The position numbers were made by a program, and so were the translations under genes. From the NCBI GenBank assembly GCA_963922205.1, contig CAWUHX010000068.1:868001-932000 (forward strand): a DNA stretch of 64,000 bases, in the 5' to 3' direction. Source of the stretch: Romanomermis culicivorax (Eukaryota; Nematoda; Enoplea; Mermithida; Mermithidae). The notes under the pieces are model-generated. The model had not been told where the DNA came from. It was given only the letters and a program-made list of their open reading frames with translations, and made no database searches. Of the stretch, positions 47,881 to 61,187 are shown one piece after another; within the stretch, counting starts at the first letter, position 1; every line of letters begins with the position of its first letter.

Positions 47881-48510
47881 TGGGTTCTAGGAAAATTCGC
47901 CACCAGCTATTCCGCTTGATAATTTGCCCCTGGCACAATTCCCCCCACCGGATAATTCAACCCCAGTAATTTGCTCCCGGGTAATTTGCCCCCATGTAGT
48001 TCGTCTCCGATAATTCGCCTCAGATAAATTGCCTCTGCACTTTACCAACAACTAAATAGATGTTGCCTTTGTGCCAAACTTTTAACTTAAATCTCAACTC
48101 ATTGATCAATTGAATAAAATGAAACGTGTATCGTTGTCAGCAGACATGCACGGTGAGAAATTCTCAGGGAGTCCTTTGACTCTTCCTCTGGGCAGCCAGC
48201 AAAGAAAACCAGAAGGCAGCCCCATAAGCACTATTATCATATATAATTTCAGGGAAATAATCAAAAATTGTTTCTCCAAAAAAGTTCAGGTGGTATTTGA
48301 CGACTTTCTTCGGTATGGAGGTGTCTCAGCACTAACATTTTTCTACAATCGAATTTTTCAAGGACGTAATGTTGCTGAAATTCATAGGTGATTTGCCTGG
48401 GGGAGAATTACCAGGGCCACATCACTAGGGTTAAATTGTACTAGGGAAAATTGTCCTGGAGCTAATTGCAGCAAAGGCCAACTATCAGATGCAAATCGTG
48501 GGGGATAAAA
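47881..48510. mobile_element. Foldback element, CAATTCGCCCCCAG minisatellite arms, copy 1
   Basis: The left arm 47881-48035 consists of roughly 15-bp units (TAATTTGCCCCTGG, CAATTCCCCCCACC). The right arm 48393-48510 is the inverse (GGGGGAGAATTACCAGG). The interior (48150-48360) resembles the interior of a different foldback element at 58200-58410 (TCAAAAA...GTT...AAAAGTTCAGG, TTTGACGA). No gene. Confidence 0.65.
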
Positions 48511-49346
48511 ATGATGATGCGCTTTGAGGTGATATAATAGTCATTAAAAATATTTGTTTTTGGCTACGTTTCCGATCAGTGTGAATGTTCCACAAACACC
48601 CAAGAGAGTATTTATAGCCCGTTTTTAATGAAATGCTTGTAGATCGAAAAATGATAAGAATCAGCACCGTCGTCGACTTCATTTACTTATATTTTTAACC
48701 AAAAACAGTTTTAATCCCCAAATGCGCAATGCCGGGTTGAACAAAATTGGCCAGCCTTTAATGTAAACAAAAACGGATTTTTTTCCGAAATAAATTTTTT
48801 AACAAAAAAAGGCGATAATCTTGGAAATGCTGTCGCATATAATTTGTATGATATCAAGGCACAGTAGCGATCATATGAACAAAAATCTTTGTCTGATGAT
48901 AACAGTTCTTTGAATTCTTGTGAAAATTGGAGGATCAAGATTCCTCGGAAGTTAGTTAATATTGTGGAGCCTTACTATATTATGCATACTTATTGGAACT
49001 TCAACGCAAAGAAGCTTCGGGTGAAGGAAAATTTCGTAGTAATATTGGGCTGCATGTATCGAATGATATGCATTTTCGCAGAATTCACAGTTTCAGACGA
49101 AATGACCTGTCGTTTAAAAAGATTTATTGTCATCGAAAGTGTTCCTGTACTGAAAAAGATGATCTCACGTGTCTTAAACGTGTAAATTCTGAACACTTAT
49201 GAAAAATTACACGCTAAAATGAAGTGTGAAAGTTTAACGTTCAGTCGGAATCATTAGATCAGATACGGAATTTTCTGCCGACGCAAATTAACAGGCTTAC
49301 TGCGAGTCCAGTCCAGTAGGAACCAATATTTGTGAATGGCATTATA
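48511..49346. other. Gap with a decayed A-family MITE and an unsupported ORF pair
   Basis: 48617 onward (TAGCCCGTTTTTAATGAAAT) is a decayed A-family end. Overlapping frames at 48889-49202 include a Cys-containing peptide (KIYCHRKCSCTEKDDLTC) but no initiation or splice context that I trust. Confidence 0.35.
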
Positions 49347-49708
49347 CTCCATTCATTTTAAAATGATCGATGCAGCGATCACACAAAAGTAAGTTCAATA
49401 CGGAAAAACTAGTAAGCTTATTGCTGTAATCAGTAAAAAAAATTCGTTTATGACCATCAACCAAAACAGCCGAAAATTGCCTTAACCATGCCAAGTGCTC
49501 AAAATTCTCGAGTAGCACTGGTACGGACACAATTCTGTCGAAATCGACAGTGGATAAACATATTTTTTCAATGATTTGGTCGTTCCAATTGTCACGAAAA
49601 ATTCTAGCGTTCTTCTACAGTATGAAGCTTTCCAACAAGAGATGATTGCGTATCAAGTCGAACACATTTTTGGTTTTAACTGCGTCTATAATTTTAAATC
49701 AAGTGGGC
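49347..49708. mobile_element. MITE family B, copy B6 (well preserved)
   Basis: 362 bp. Ends CTCCATTCATTTTAAAATGA and (reversed) GCCCACTTGATTTAAAATTA, TA flanks. Interior blocks GTAAGTTCAATACGGAAAA, GTCGAAATCGACAGTGG and TCTACAGTATGAAGCTTTCC are shared with B1, B4 and B5. Confidence 0.65.
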
Positions 49709-50370
49709 TTACAGTCTCCTCGCACAGAAAAACCGCAGTGGAAACCCCGTAATTCTGATGTCTGGCTGCTACACATCTCATAATTATTGTTCACTCACAG
49801 AAACAAGGCCTAAACAGACATTAGTCAATGTTTCTTCTCACATGGCCGACAAAGAATTCTTACTTTAAGGCTTTCACTGTATTATTCATAATTATCAATT
49901 TCAATATTTATGAATTGGACATGCTCTGCATTTATAGATATTTCTTAAAAATTTTCTCGATTAGCGTTCATATAGCCACACATTTGCGTGGAAGATATGC
50001 AAATGATGTTTTCCCAGATGTAGGCGATACAAGAATGCTCGATGCGCTATTAAGTCGAAAAAGCCAGTTTTTACTTGTTTTTCATTTTTTTTGTCATATA
50101 TAGCGACATAGGATACTCATTAGGGATTTTTCAGATTATGCGACTTCTGAGTTACCTAGATTATGCAATTTTCACGCTGCAACACTTCAAGAGAAGTGTT
50201 ATCAAGCTGTCATTTGAGAAAAAATGATCAAGAAAAAGAAATGAAATGAAAAAAAGAAAATAGAGACGAGATGGAAGAAACTAATTAAAGAATAAATTGG
50301 GAAACAAAAGGACAATGGAGTGAGTTTATGGGGAATATACTTGAAAATGTAACGCATTTCTATTGATCTA

Positions 50371-50614
50371 TAGTTTGTTTTTTATAAAATGCTTCCACAT
50401 AGAAAAGTGACACAAATCAGTACTGTCGTCAAAATCGTTTACATAAAGTTCTTACTGTAAAATTTTTCACTCGAAAAATTGGTATGGTTAGATTAGTATG
50501 CTCACAAATTTCCATTCCTATATGATACATTGTTTATCAGAAAATCGTGAAAATCTGAAATACTACTTGCTTTCCACTTTCATTATTTAGAAGCATTTCA
50601 AGAAAAACAGACCA
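50371..50614 (+). mobile_element. MITE family A, copy A3
   Basis: 244 bp between TA at 50369-50370 and 50615-50616. Ends TAGTTTGTTTTTTATAAAAT and (reversed) TGGTCTGTTTTTCTTGAAAT. It lies 134 bp beyond the RNF14 stop codon, so it may contribute to that gene's 3' UTR or terminator region. Confidence 0.75.
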
Positions 50615-50748
50615 TAGATTTTGCATGAAAAAAAGATACGTATACTTGTAAACCACCAATTCATAATTAATTGAATCGTATTTATGTTTAACGATGATAC
50701 ATATGTTAGTATGATCTTATAAAATTGAAAAAGGCGGATTGGCGGGCG

Positions 50749-53700
50749 TCAAAGATCGTCTTCATCATCAAAATCTCCGTCGTCCATCGTCCTCACACCG
50801 CGAAACAGAAGATTAAAGCATTGGCTTTCGGGGTCGTTGAAATGTTTATAAGGCGTGTCTTTGTTCAACGTTTTCATACAGAGCCAACAAAAGTATGAAC
50901 CGCATTTCATGCACGACATTTTATTGCAGCCGTCCAATTTCTAGAAGAAATGAAAGTTTTATTTCCAAAATTTTAAAACGCGAATGACTTACCATGATTT
51001 ATAGTTATTGAATACCCTTAACTGATGCAGTACTACTTGCAGATGTTCATTTTGAACTCCATATTCAAGCTATCAATTTCCTCTCATAGTTCATGCATAA
51101 TCTAAGGAAAATTTCTAAACTTTACGACTCTGAGCAAACCAGCTGTCGATTAGTACGAAGGATTTCTTCAAATCATAGAATGACAGCAAAGACTGATTCA
51201 TGACATTTTTTCTCATAATTTCCAAAGCGTTGGTCTAATTAATTCGTACAGGAAACACTTCGTAGTAGAATGTTGTAAGAAACCAAACAAATTGGAACTT
51301 CATTAACGCTCTTTTTTCATGAATAACTATGTAACGACGGTAGAGAAGAATGTAATTGTTTCTTATTTACACGAAATTAGAAATCTTTTTCGTAACAGTT
51401 GCAAACCGAATTTTTAGCTAGTTGGTCATTGAACGTGACCAGCAGCAGTCTATGACTTTAATTTTTTTTCAAAATAATGCCCAGATTTGACAGGAAAACG
51501 TTTATAAATTGTAATTTAGTTGTTACAGTAGAACGAGAATTGTTATTAGCTGAGGTAATAAATACCGGTTGAAGAAAAATTGAATTTGAGGGGAAAATTT
51601 TTTAGTCAAATCAAGATGCTTTGAACCAGCTCTTGTAACTTACTTCTGTATAGACATGGACAATGTGGCTATGTTTTCAACCAGCTAGAGGGTATAGTTA
51701 ACCAGGTAGCAGGCCGAAAAGAATCAGCTGGAAGTTAACTATTTTTTATAATGCAGAGCAAAACAGCAAAAATCATATGGACTTCGAGCAGAAATCAGGC
51801 AAGCAATCAAAAATTAGTTTTCATCCATCCGCGAGACCTTATGCCATTTCTCAGAACGTATAGTGTACCGATGAAAAAGCTGTTTATTGATAATCTAACT
51901 AGTAGTATGGCATCTGTTCAGCACAGTGGAAACGAATTTATTTCAATTGATATAGGATTTGATGATAATTTCAATTGACCCTGAATGCAGGATGAAAAAT
52001 ACATTTGATACTAAAAACTTGACTAACTAATCTCTAATTTAATAACTGAGCACCAATTTTTCACTCGAATAATTGTATGGAGGTAGAAAATTCAATGAAT
52101 AACAAAATGGAATAACGTGATCGATGAAATGACTTGACGTAGAGTCAAACAGAAGATACCAATCAAATGAATAATTTTTCGAGCAAAGCAAAAAACAGCT
52201 CAAGTTTTGTGACGCTAAGTAAAGGATCGGGCCGGAATAGATGAACATTTTTTTCAATATCGGGTAGGAACAGAAAACTGGAACCGATATTCTCAAAAAA
52301 TTGGAACGCGTCTAATGAACGCAAATTCCATGTTTTAAAACAAATTATGCTCAAATAAATCAGTTTTAAATAGAAATTTCCCTCTCTTACTTGAATAGGC
52401 GAGCTACAAATAGGACACGGTCTACAATTATCTGTAACCCACTGTGACGATTCGGATTCCTCGACTAATCGCTCGATGGTCACTTTTCCGTATTTTTCCT
52501 CTATGGCCGTTCGAACTTTTTCGTCGCCCGTTTTATACTCATTTAAAATGCATTGAATTTCAGCTTAAAATAAAAAAATAAAAATAAAGTTCAACTAGAA
52601 TTTCTTAAGAACCTCTTAATTTTTTCTCAGAATAAAATTTTCTACTTCGAAAAATTGAACTCGATGGAAGTGTCACGGAAAAAGTATACAGCATACCTGT
52701 GCATTGGCGGGAGGTATGGAAGGCATGTTACCCCTATCAGGCCTGGCGGATGTTCACTTACTACGAATGGATTTGGGGAAGATAAGCATTCACTGCCTGG
52801 ATTTTTTGAACCATATGTGAGTTGCTACCAGTCTTTTTAACCCAGAATCTGCTTCACTTGATCTTTTTTGACAGGATCACTTACCACCAATGAATTTTGG
52901 CCGTTTAAGCTTTCCCTGCATGGGTTTTGTTAGACAAGACCGGTCTAATACACTGGAAAAATCTTATTTTACCTCCCCCCCGCCCTTTGCTGACTGATCA
53001 TACACAGGTATGGTCATACATGTAATTGGGGGGGGGAAGTGCTATGGGAAACCCCCAGAAATCGTCGACCATATGGCTAGCCATTGGGCGACCGCCTCCC
53101 CAGGATTTTCCAATCCTATGGCTAGCCATAGGGTAGCCCATGGACCCCCATATTTTTGGTCGGAAAAATGTCAATTTTTGAACAAAAAATGGTCAAAAAC
53201 GCCAATTTTCTCGGCGCTTCGCGCCACAAATACATTTTTTATCATCTTTTAGACAAAAATTACTATTTTTAAACTCTTTTTTCGTGAAAAAATCTATTTT
53301 TTTCCTTCAGAGACCCCTCCCCCCAAAATTTTGGGAATTACTGACCCCCGGCCCAAAAAAGTGGCCCAGCCCCCCCCCCAGACCTCGGGGCTCCGTTACA
53401 TGAATGGTTATGGTATATACCATATGCAAATTAAATTCATTTATCTTACTGTTAGTAAATGTACAACGAGCCAAACCGTGATAGACTTTCCGGCATAAGG
53501 TGCAAAAGGCGAAATTACACTCGCTGCATAATGCCATGTTTCGAATATTTTCGTCCATGACGACGAACGACCCGCAGCTGTTTCGAGGACAAGTGACGAC
53601 ATCGCGCATCAAATCAAGTGATCTAAAATTGGCGTAAGTGCAGACAAATGAGTCAATATTTGACTTTTATGCCGAAAATCATAAATTATCAATTTTGAGC

Positions 53701-56543
53701 TTAATTGTGAAAACTTCCGATTATTTTCAATATAACGAGCTACAAAAATATAAATAGAAAAAAGACACAAATTTATTTCATGTGGTCCATTTCCACGGAC
53801 AAAAATCTGCTGTAACTTTCATTCAGCGAATGTATTCAGTCTCAGATATTAGTAGAATAAGTCAAAAATTTCTCTCATTCTCATAAATGTCATCTTACCT
53901 GCTCAAAGTAAGCTTATCATATCTTTCGAACGCAGAATCGTCGACCACGCTCTTAATAAACATCGGTATGGCAATTGTATTGCATTTTTCGGCTAAACAT
54001 TTCAGTAATTCGAACGTTCCTTCTTTTATATGCATTTCGAAAAATTGTTTGCAACATAATTTGCAAAAAACATGTTTACACGGTGTAAATTGTAAACATT
54101 CCGATCCATAAAACTCTGTGTAACAAATTTCGCACAAATGCTTCTCGTTTCGAAATAATTGTTCCAATCGATAATCATTATAATCAATCAATGAATCAAA
54201 TAATTGCCTAACGTGATTGGAAGAAATTTTTGTATTTGAATCTTCGTCGACAGAATTTGACTTTGAAAAACTTTTGCGTTTATGCTTCGTGTGGCAACAA
54301 CGTAATAATAAGTTGGGCGAAGTTTGAAGGCAAAGGTTTAAATTGATTGCCGAATCGATTAGAACGAATGTTTCGTCTTTTATCAATTGGTAGTAGAGAT
54401 ATAGAATCGGTACTCCAGGATTTTCGGCCGACAGATTGCTCAATTTGCGTAAAATTTTGTCACTCTAAAATAAATAAATCATTTAAGACGAAAAATAAAT
54501 AAAAACAGTTCAATGTTTGAAAAAAGTAATTACCAATTAGAAATTTGAATACAAAGTCGCATAAATTGCAATGATCTGATACATAGTGGTCAGAAGTTTA
54601 TCAAAGCCGAAATTTTTTGCGGATTTTCATGTCGTTTTTACGAAAATTTTCTAGGTTTTTGAAACGACAGTTGATTTTCAAGTAACGTTGAATAACAGAG
54701 AATTACAAAAACTTAATCAATTTTTTCCTGCAATTTCCACTAATTTTTTTATTTTCAAGCACATATCTTTAAGTGATAAATGTGAAATTGTGGATAGTAA
54801 ATTCGTATATTGTAGCAGAATATTAATGCGCTTCCAAAGCTAAATTGGAAAAATTTCCAAAAAAATTACTCCAATATGCTTCTGAGAATTTTTGAATATA
54901 TGACAGAAAATTTGGTACTGAACACATGAAAACGTTAAATGATGCGCTAAAAGCTTTCGAAGCCAATTAAAGATTTTTGGTGCAAAAAGCTGGATTGAAT
55001 TCGACTCGAAGTAGCTTTATAAAATTTATTCATTGATGATAGGTACTATTTCCTGAATGAAACTTTATGAGCCAAAAATTAACACTTATGCTTCATTTCT
55101 CTGAACATTGCAATCAAATCAACTGAGTAATCAAAGAAATCTATTGTATGTGGATTATTTGCCAAGTCTCGAGTGTAAATGCCGAAAAATATTCATCGTG
55201 CTTGTAAGATTAATTGAAAAAAAACGATTCTAAAACGTGAGTTTAAAATTTCGGCGACAAGAAAAAGTCCAGCTAGAAATTGATGTTGCGAATCGATAAG
55301 CAATGTATGATGAAAACTTGAGATTTTGTGCTAAAAAATTCAGCAAATTTCTTCAAAATGAGTATTAGAACATTTCAAAGAGAGATAATATAAACAAGCG
55401 AAGAAATTACAAATTTTTTCCAGAATTAACCGAATAAAAAGGATTTTTTGACCGAAAAAATTTTTGAGCAAAAAATGATAAAAAAACTTCAATCAAAACT
55501 CAGAATGCATTTTTCAATATCAATTATCATCTTCGACTTTTTCAGATTTTCCAGATTCACTGAACATTCTGCGACAGTTTGAACTCAAACCTTACAAAAA
55601 AATCGAAATACGCCTTGATGCCCATTCACGACACTTTTCTTATTCGACGTCAAAATAATTGATTTTTCAGTGTTTTTCCATGATGAAACACTTTTCGAAG
55701 GTATTTACCAGAATGGGATGTAACCAGGCGGCTGACAAAACGACGTTTGGAGTCGAAACGGTCGGATAATCAGTGGGTAGGCTGATAGTCGCGTAAACTG
55801 GCGGCAAATATGAGATTATGGTCTTCTTGGTGGCTGAAATGCAAATTTTAAATTGAATCATGCTCCCTCACCAGATGTTCGAGGTTTAGAGATCAGCAGA
55901 GTACTCTAATAAGTAGGGTCATAAACGGACCAAAACTTACGGGATCATCGGATAAAAAAGTTCGGATAAGTTTGAAAACGGTTCCAAAGAAGTTCTTATT
56001 GTCAATAAATACATAAAAATAAGCATTTATAGCGCAGAGTACCGAAAAATTGACCGTTGGACACTTTTTGTTCACAAATCCTATCAACAAATAAGCATTT
56101 TCTGTCCCAAGAATTGAGGATTCCATAGACTAGCCTTATGATCTCCATACGGTTGATGGATCTTTCTATTCCTAGTTCTTCACTAAAAACGTACAATCGT
56201 CGGAAATCGATTTAACAAAACAACTGCTTTCGATTAATCTTAAATTATGATGGAAACTTAATTCTTTGGATCAATTTACTTTGAAAATTGGGGAACCTAT
56301 AGAATTGACTATGCGGAATTGCGAGTTTTATAATTCTCTGTTCCTACTTTCTCTATTTTCTTTGCCATCGTGAGACGTATAATATATTTCGACAGCTTCA
56401 GGTAGTTGTATATCAATCACAAATTTCACCGTTTTACAAACAATTACGTGCGGATCATCTCCGCTAATAATATTAAATGTCTCGCTGTCGAAAATGCTGG
56501 ATAAAGCGATGAGTTCGTCTTCTTGCTCGCCAATATCGTCCAT
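50749..56543 (-). CDS. RNF14: RNF14-type RBR E3 ubiquitin ligase, complete, six exons
   Basis: Minus-strand exons 56543-56348, 55833-55709, 54464-53899, 53622-53450, 52563-52391 and 50940-50749 join in frame to 474 residues, the same length as human RNF14. Seen: an RWD domain (start MDDIGEQEDELIALSSIFD; YLPP and DYPT in exon 2, continuing to about 140); RING1 from Cys218 (CEICYTEF ... CKHVFCKLCCKQFF); IBR in exon 4 (TCPRNSCGSF ... CNFAFCTLCRKVYHG); RING2 (CPICSSPIQ, then KLDGCNKMSC, with Cys416 in the position of the RBR catalytic cysteine); then YKHFNDP and an acidic tail. In the family, RING1 recruits the E2, ubiquitin passes through the RING2 cysteine, and the RWD binds partners such as GCN1 during ribosome-stall quality control. 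All zinc ligands and the active cysteine appear present, so the gene looks functional. Intron 4 (53449-52564) carries a G/C-tract foldback element. Only the exon 1 donor (56347, GTAGGA) is less certain. Confidence 0.96.
53006..53420. mobile_element. G/C-tract foldback element in RNF14 intron 4
   Basis: Ends GGTATGGTCATACATGTAA and (reversed) ACCATAACCATTCATGTAA, then runs of G on the left and C on the right. The middle holds TTTTTGAACAAAAAATGG and the hairpin GGCGCTTCGCGCC (53213-53225), both also present in the foldback element of the gelsolin intron. Confidence 0.6.
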
Positions 56544-58080
56544 AATTCAATGTTCGAAGAAATTTGTTAATAAATATTTTAAAATTTGTTCTCAATATGG
56601 TGCGAAAAAGAGTCTGAATAAATAATACAATTGGTTATTATCCAAAGTTGGTAGATTCATCGTGACGAAATAAAGTCATATGAAAAACTGGTACGAAGAA
56701 AGCCCGGTAGTTGATCTTATTTTAAACAAAGACGATAATATGAGTTGAAACGTGAATTTTTAGAGGACATTCTAAAAGTTTCTGATTAATTTTTCTATAA
56801 AAATTAATATTCCTTCTGATTTTTAGGAATTTTTTTTCATTTCAGACAACTAAACAATATAAGGAATGGCCAGGATTCAAAAATTAGATTTGAATTTTGT
56901 GTTCATAAATCGTAATTTCAAGAAATTTTATCACCTGAAAAATTTTAAAACCAATAATTTGTTCGTAAGCTATGAGCCAGAAGCGTAGAAACGCTCCAAA
57001 AATACTTCCATGAAGCTTTTGAATTCAATTTATGTTAAGAAACGAACAAACGCTTCAAAAAGAAAGTTGACGTATTTATCTTTCTCAAAAAATGTATGAA
57101 GGAAAAAATGCGGATCTTCATTAAATATAAAGATATAATTAAAAATTATTGATAAGTGAAAGTAGACATGCTAAAAGTCTCGCCCGAGCTTCATAATAAA
57201 TAATAACGACTATTAAAGTTATAACCGGCGCGAAGAGACGGAAAATTTTGAGATTTGGACCTACTAAAATGCACCAAAATGAATCTTTTGTATATGAAAA
57301 CCCCAAATTTTTTTTCCACATTTGATAAATATTTTTGCACGGTGCAAAAAATCTAAAAAAAAAGTTTTGCACGGACGGAAAAAGTTTTGCACAGTGCAAA
57401 AAACACTGAGTGGGATATATGACAGTAAGTACTGTTTTTGAACATTTATTCTGGATAAAATTATTCTTAGATATTAGTAATCAAAAGTAACACTTGGCAA
57501 GAAAAGGCAAAAACTAACACGGCTCAAATAATGAACGACAAGAAAAAATCAACCCACAATATTGATTTCAAAATTGAACAGCGTTCAGATTTAATGTTAT
57601 TTTATGACCATTTTTATTGAAAATCTTATTTTTTAAAAATGATCCAAAATTTGGTATTCTAGAATTTCAGATTGTCTCATAATCAATACTTGAAAATTTT
57701 CTCACAGATATTCATTTTTCTTTTCATAATACATTCGTGACTACCAAATACTTTTTTGCCTCGTGGACTTGCATTATCAATGTCGACTTATGTTTTACTT
57801 TGTCCAAAAAAACTAATGTCAAGATTTTTTCTTCTTATCTTTATTAAAAACATCGCATTCGTTGCTTTAATTTTTGCATAGATATCAATTAAAACTATAC
57901 CTCCTGCATTTGGTGGTAATTTCAGCTTCTCAGTTGCAACAAGATTCCTATTAGAGCCATTCGAGCAAATAAATTTTGTAGCAAATTTTGCAATTGACCT
58001 AATAATCCGAATTTACGTCACAGAAAACAGCAGAATGCTTGAATTTAGACGAAAATTATGCATCAATAATTTTAGCTCTA
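56544..58080. other. Upstream of RNF14; hairpin-forming GTGCAAAAA repeats
   Basis: 57335-57410 has repeats of TTTTTGCACGGTGCAAAAA and close variants, which fold on themselves. The rest is AT-rich and unrecognised. The RNF14 promoter should lie just above 56543, but no element stands out. Confidence 0.45.
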
Positions 58081-59085
58081 GCCATACTTGTAATTGGGGG
58101 GGGGGGGATTGGGGGAGACCCCACAACTTGGTCGAACCCTATACAAGAATTTCGGACCCCCCATACCTGTAAAAGATCCGAGAAGATGGGGGTCAACCTC
58201 ACCCCAGACATACGAGGCGAGAATTTTTCAGGGGGAAAGGACCTTGGACTTTTTATCCAGAAGTAGGGGAGTGGACGAGTAAAAAAAAAGTCCAGCAAGC
58301 TTGTTTTCCATACAAATAATGCATAAAAATCATCAAAAAACTGTTTTCGAAAAAGTTCAGGGGCATGTTTGACGATTTTTTCGAGCCAGGAGGGGGTGCC
58401 CAGGGTCTCAGGTAGGACGGTTTATCCCCCTATCCCCTATAACATGGTTAGGTTAACCCAAAATTTTAGTATGGGGGGGGGAATCGCAAAATTTTCAAAA
58501 TGAGGGAAAAACCCAAAAAAGTCGAAAAAATTGCGAAAATTTTCCCAAAAACGGCCAAAAAAGGTATTTTTTCTCATTTGTCCTAGTCTAGGGGGGTTGG
58601 GTATATAGCTAACCAAGTCGGAGGGGGGGATTCCGAGATTTGGGTATAGGGTTGAAAAAATTGGGGGACCCCCAACAACAGCCCTCCATTACAGATATGT
58701 GTCCCCCCCAACTTGGTCAACTCTTTACCCCCGAACTCGAAAAAAGTGGCGTTTTTTGGGAAAATTTTGCAAATTTTTTCGATCCCTTTGGGATTTTTCC
58801 GACCTTCCCCCATACCTGTAAGAGGTCCTACCAGTTGGTGTGTGGAGGGAGGGTAAACCCGAAATTTTTTGAGGAGGTCGAAAAAAGTCGAAAATTTTCC
58901 CAAAAAAAAAGTACTTTTTTCCCAATATTTCCGACTTTGGGGTGTGGGGTTGGGTATAGGGTTGGCCAAGTTGGGGGAGCCCCCACCCAACCCTCGCCCT
59001 ATTAGAGGTATGCTTCTCCCCAGAATATTGGAACCCCCATACCAAAATTTTGGGTTTAGCCCCGTCGGACTTCTTACAGGTATTA
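58081..59085. mobile_element. 1-kb G/C-tract foldback element
   Basis: Left end CCATACTTGTAATTGGGGG, right end (reversed) AATACCTGTAAGAAGTCCG. Inside are repeated blocks of GGGTATAGGGTTG, CCAAGTTGGGGG and GTCGAAAATTTTCCCAAAAA in both orientations, plus GACCTCTTACAGGTATGG. It is the same family as 53006, 62025 and 63626. Long ORFs here are artefacts of the repeats. Confidence 0.65.
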
Positions 59086-61187
59086 CTCTAATATAATACG
59101 AAATTTTATTTTATGATAGGAATCTTGTCAATAGGGTTGTCCCAGGCCCCGGCCCCGGCGCCAGGACAGCTGCCCCGGCCCCGGGCTAGGGTTGTCCCGG
59201 TTCGGGGCAAGACTACAAAAAATTAGTATTTTTGATAGTATAGCAAGCTTGATTTATAAAAAATTGAAGTTTAGACTGTGACAAGTAAATATTCAGTAGT
59301 TAGTTTGACAGTAATACTTTTAGGAATCACTAAATTCATGTTCTATTTGGATAAAAGTCTAAAAGTTTTCATTATATACGGAACTGCACTTCAACTTCAA
59401 TTGACTTTTTCAGAAGACGTACAATTATATTAGCTATTCATTATTACTGATTTGCCTAAACTTCAGCATACATGTCAAAACATGTTTTCAAATTACCTAA
59501 GTAGTGTCCAAGAAGTTAGAACTGAAGCGAATTCAGATTCGAGCCACAATCATTCACTATGCAAAAGTGACAAAGAGAATGAAGATGTTGACAAAGTTGT
59601 TATTTGGGAAAATGGTGATTTTTGATTTTTCACCACAATTTTGTGATATGACCAACTTTCTTCTCGAGCTTTTTTCAAAAGTTTCTCCCTTCCAGTCATT
59701 AGCATGCATGCTAACATCCAAAAATTCCATTAGCAAGGCTCTGGTTCCATTAGCACCATGCTAAAAACCACTGCAGATGAATCGATACAAGTTCATGTAT
59801 GCAATGCAGTTTCTTCGGGAAAAGAATAAATTTCCTAATACTTAATAATGCTCCATCTATGATCTTTGATATTACGTTAATTACCTGATCTCTTTTTTTA
59901 TTAGTTACAAGACAAAATGATGGGCATGTTTCTCACTGTGGAAAAACTTTCTTTGATTTCAAAACCGAAATGATGCATTGTGGTGAACTTCAGAAGGTCA
60001 AACCCTCAAAATTTGCCGGCGCTTCGCGCCGGTCCTGAGTATAATAGTGATTGTTCCCTATCAAGCGCGGCCATTAACATATCTACTTCCACTTTACTAG
60101 CTGACTTTCATCAGTTTCTTCAACTGATTCACTTCATCTCTTCTTTTACTAATTAAGAGCCAATATTTTGCTGATAATTGAGGTTTTTGATCACTTCTTA
60201 AAATTTTATTCCCTTACTTCGTTTGGAGTTTTCCATACATTTCGAAACGTGAGCCTTCGCAATTCGCATTGAAAACTGATAAAAACGTCATTTTAAGACT
60301 GTAAATTTAGAGCTCCTATCTAGTAAATTGTTGTGAACATTCATTTTCCAGCATTTTGGAACACAAAAATCCGAAAATTTTTTCGGCGCTGCGCGCCGAA
60401 ATAAGAAAGCTATTACAATATATTAGTTAAATTCCAATTTATTATCATTGTCATGAAAAGATTAATTTTCCACTTTTTAGAGTGTAAAAACCTAAAAATT
60501 TTCCCGGCGCTGCGCGCCGGAAATTTTTTTTTTTGCTCTGTCCGTCCCCCCCCCCTTAAAAAAATTCCTGGCTACGGCCCTGTATTGAAGTATATATGAT
60601 TGAAGAAGCATGTTCAAGATTACCATATTAAGCATAAGTGTATTGGCTTGTTGAGTATTTTCTTCTAAACTGCTATCTGATTCCTAAGCAATGTCTTCCA
60701 TACTCAAGCCTGCAGACGTTGTAGATGGTTTTGTTTTGTTTCATTTCTTCATTGGCTGAGGTTCTATATCTATTGCACTTTGTTCAATGTATTTTTCAAT
60801 GAGACTAGTCACCAGTCGTACCATTGGATTTTTGGGAAAAAATCTATTCTTGTAACATGGATCAAGGTATGTTGGGATGTGACAATGTGCATTCTGAAAT
60901 GTCATTGCTCCTTTAAACTTGTGCTCAGCTTTCTACTGTAATTTTTTCTTATTCATTCTGTTTTACACTTCCAAATTGTTTCACCATACCTTCAAAAATC
61001 GTGTCAACAAAAGTACTGATACTTTATTATATGAGAAGCATTGACACAATGAACATAACCCGTGTAGAAATAGGCATACTTCAATGCAGTAATACAAGAA
61101 AAAAGTTAACCTATGTTTATTGAATTACCCGAACCTGAGTAATTTTAGGATCAATACCCGAACTTGAATAAATCAAAATTCACTACC
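59086..61187. other. Gap with a GC-rich minisatellite and three GGCGC hairpins
   Basis: 59130-59215 is a short GC-rich array (GGGTTGTCCC, CCCCGGCCCCGG). Hairpins CCGGCGCTTCGCGCCGG (60016-60032), TTCGGCGCTGCGCGCCGAA (60382-60400) and CCGGCGCTGCGCGCCGG (60504-60520) punctuate 60.0-60.5 kb. A C-run follows at 60547. No gene supported. Confidence 0.5.

Noticed and set aside
55893..56196. Two overlapping minus-strand ORFs between RNF14 exons 1 and 2
   Set aside because: They fall in intron 1. Exon 1 and exon 2 join directly to a normal RWD domain, so no extra exon is needed.
58583..59045. Glycine/proline-rich ORFs of up to 135 residues
   Set aside because: They are produced by G/C tracts in the foldback family and are open on both strands.
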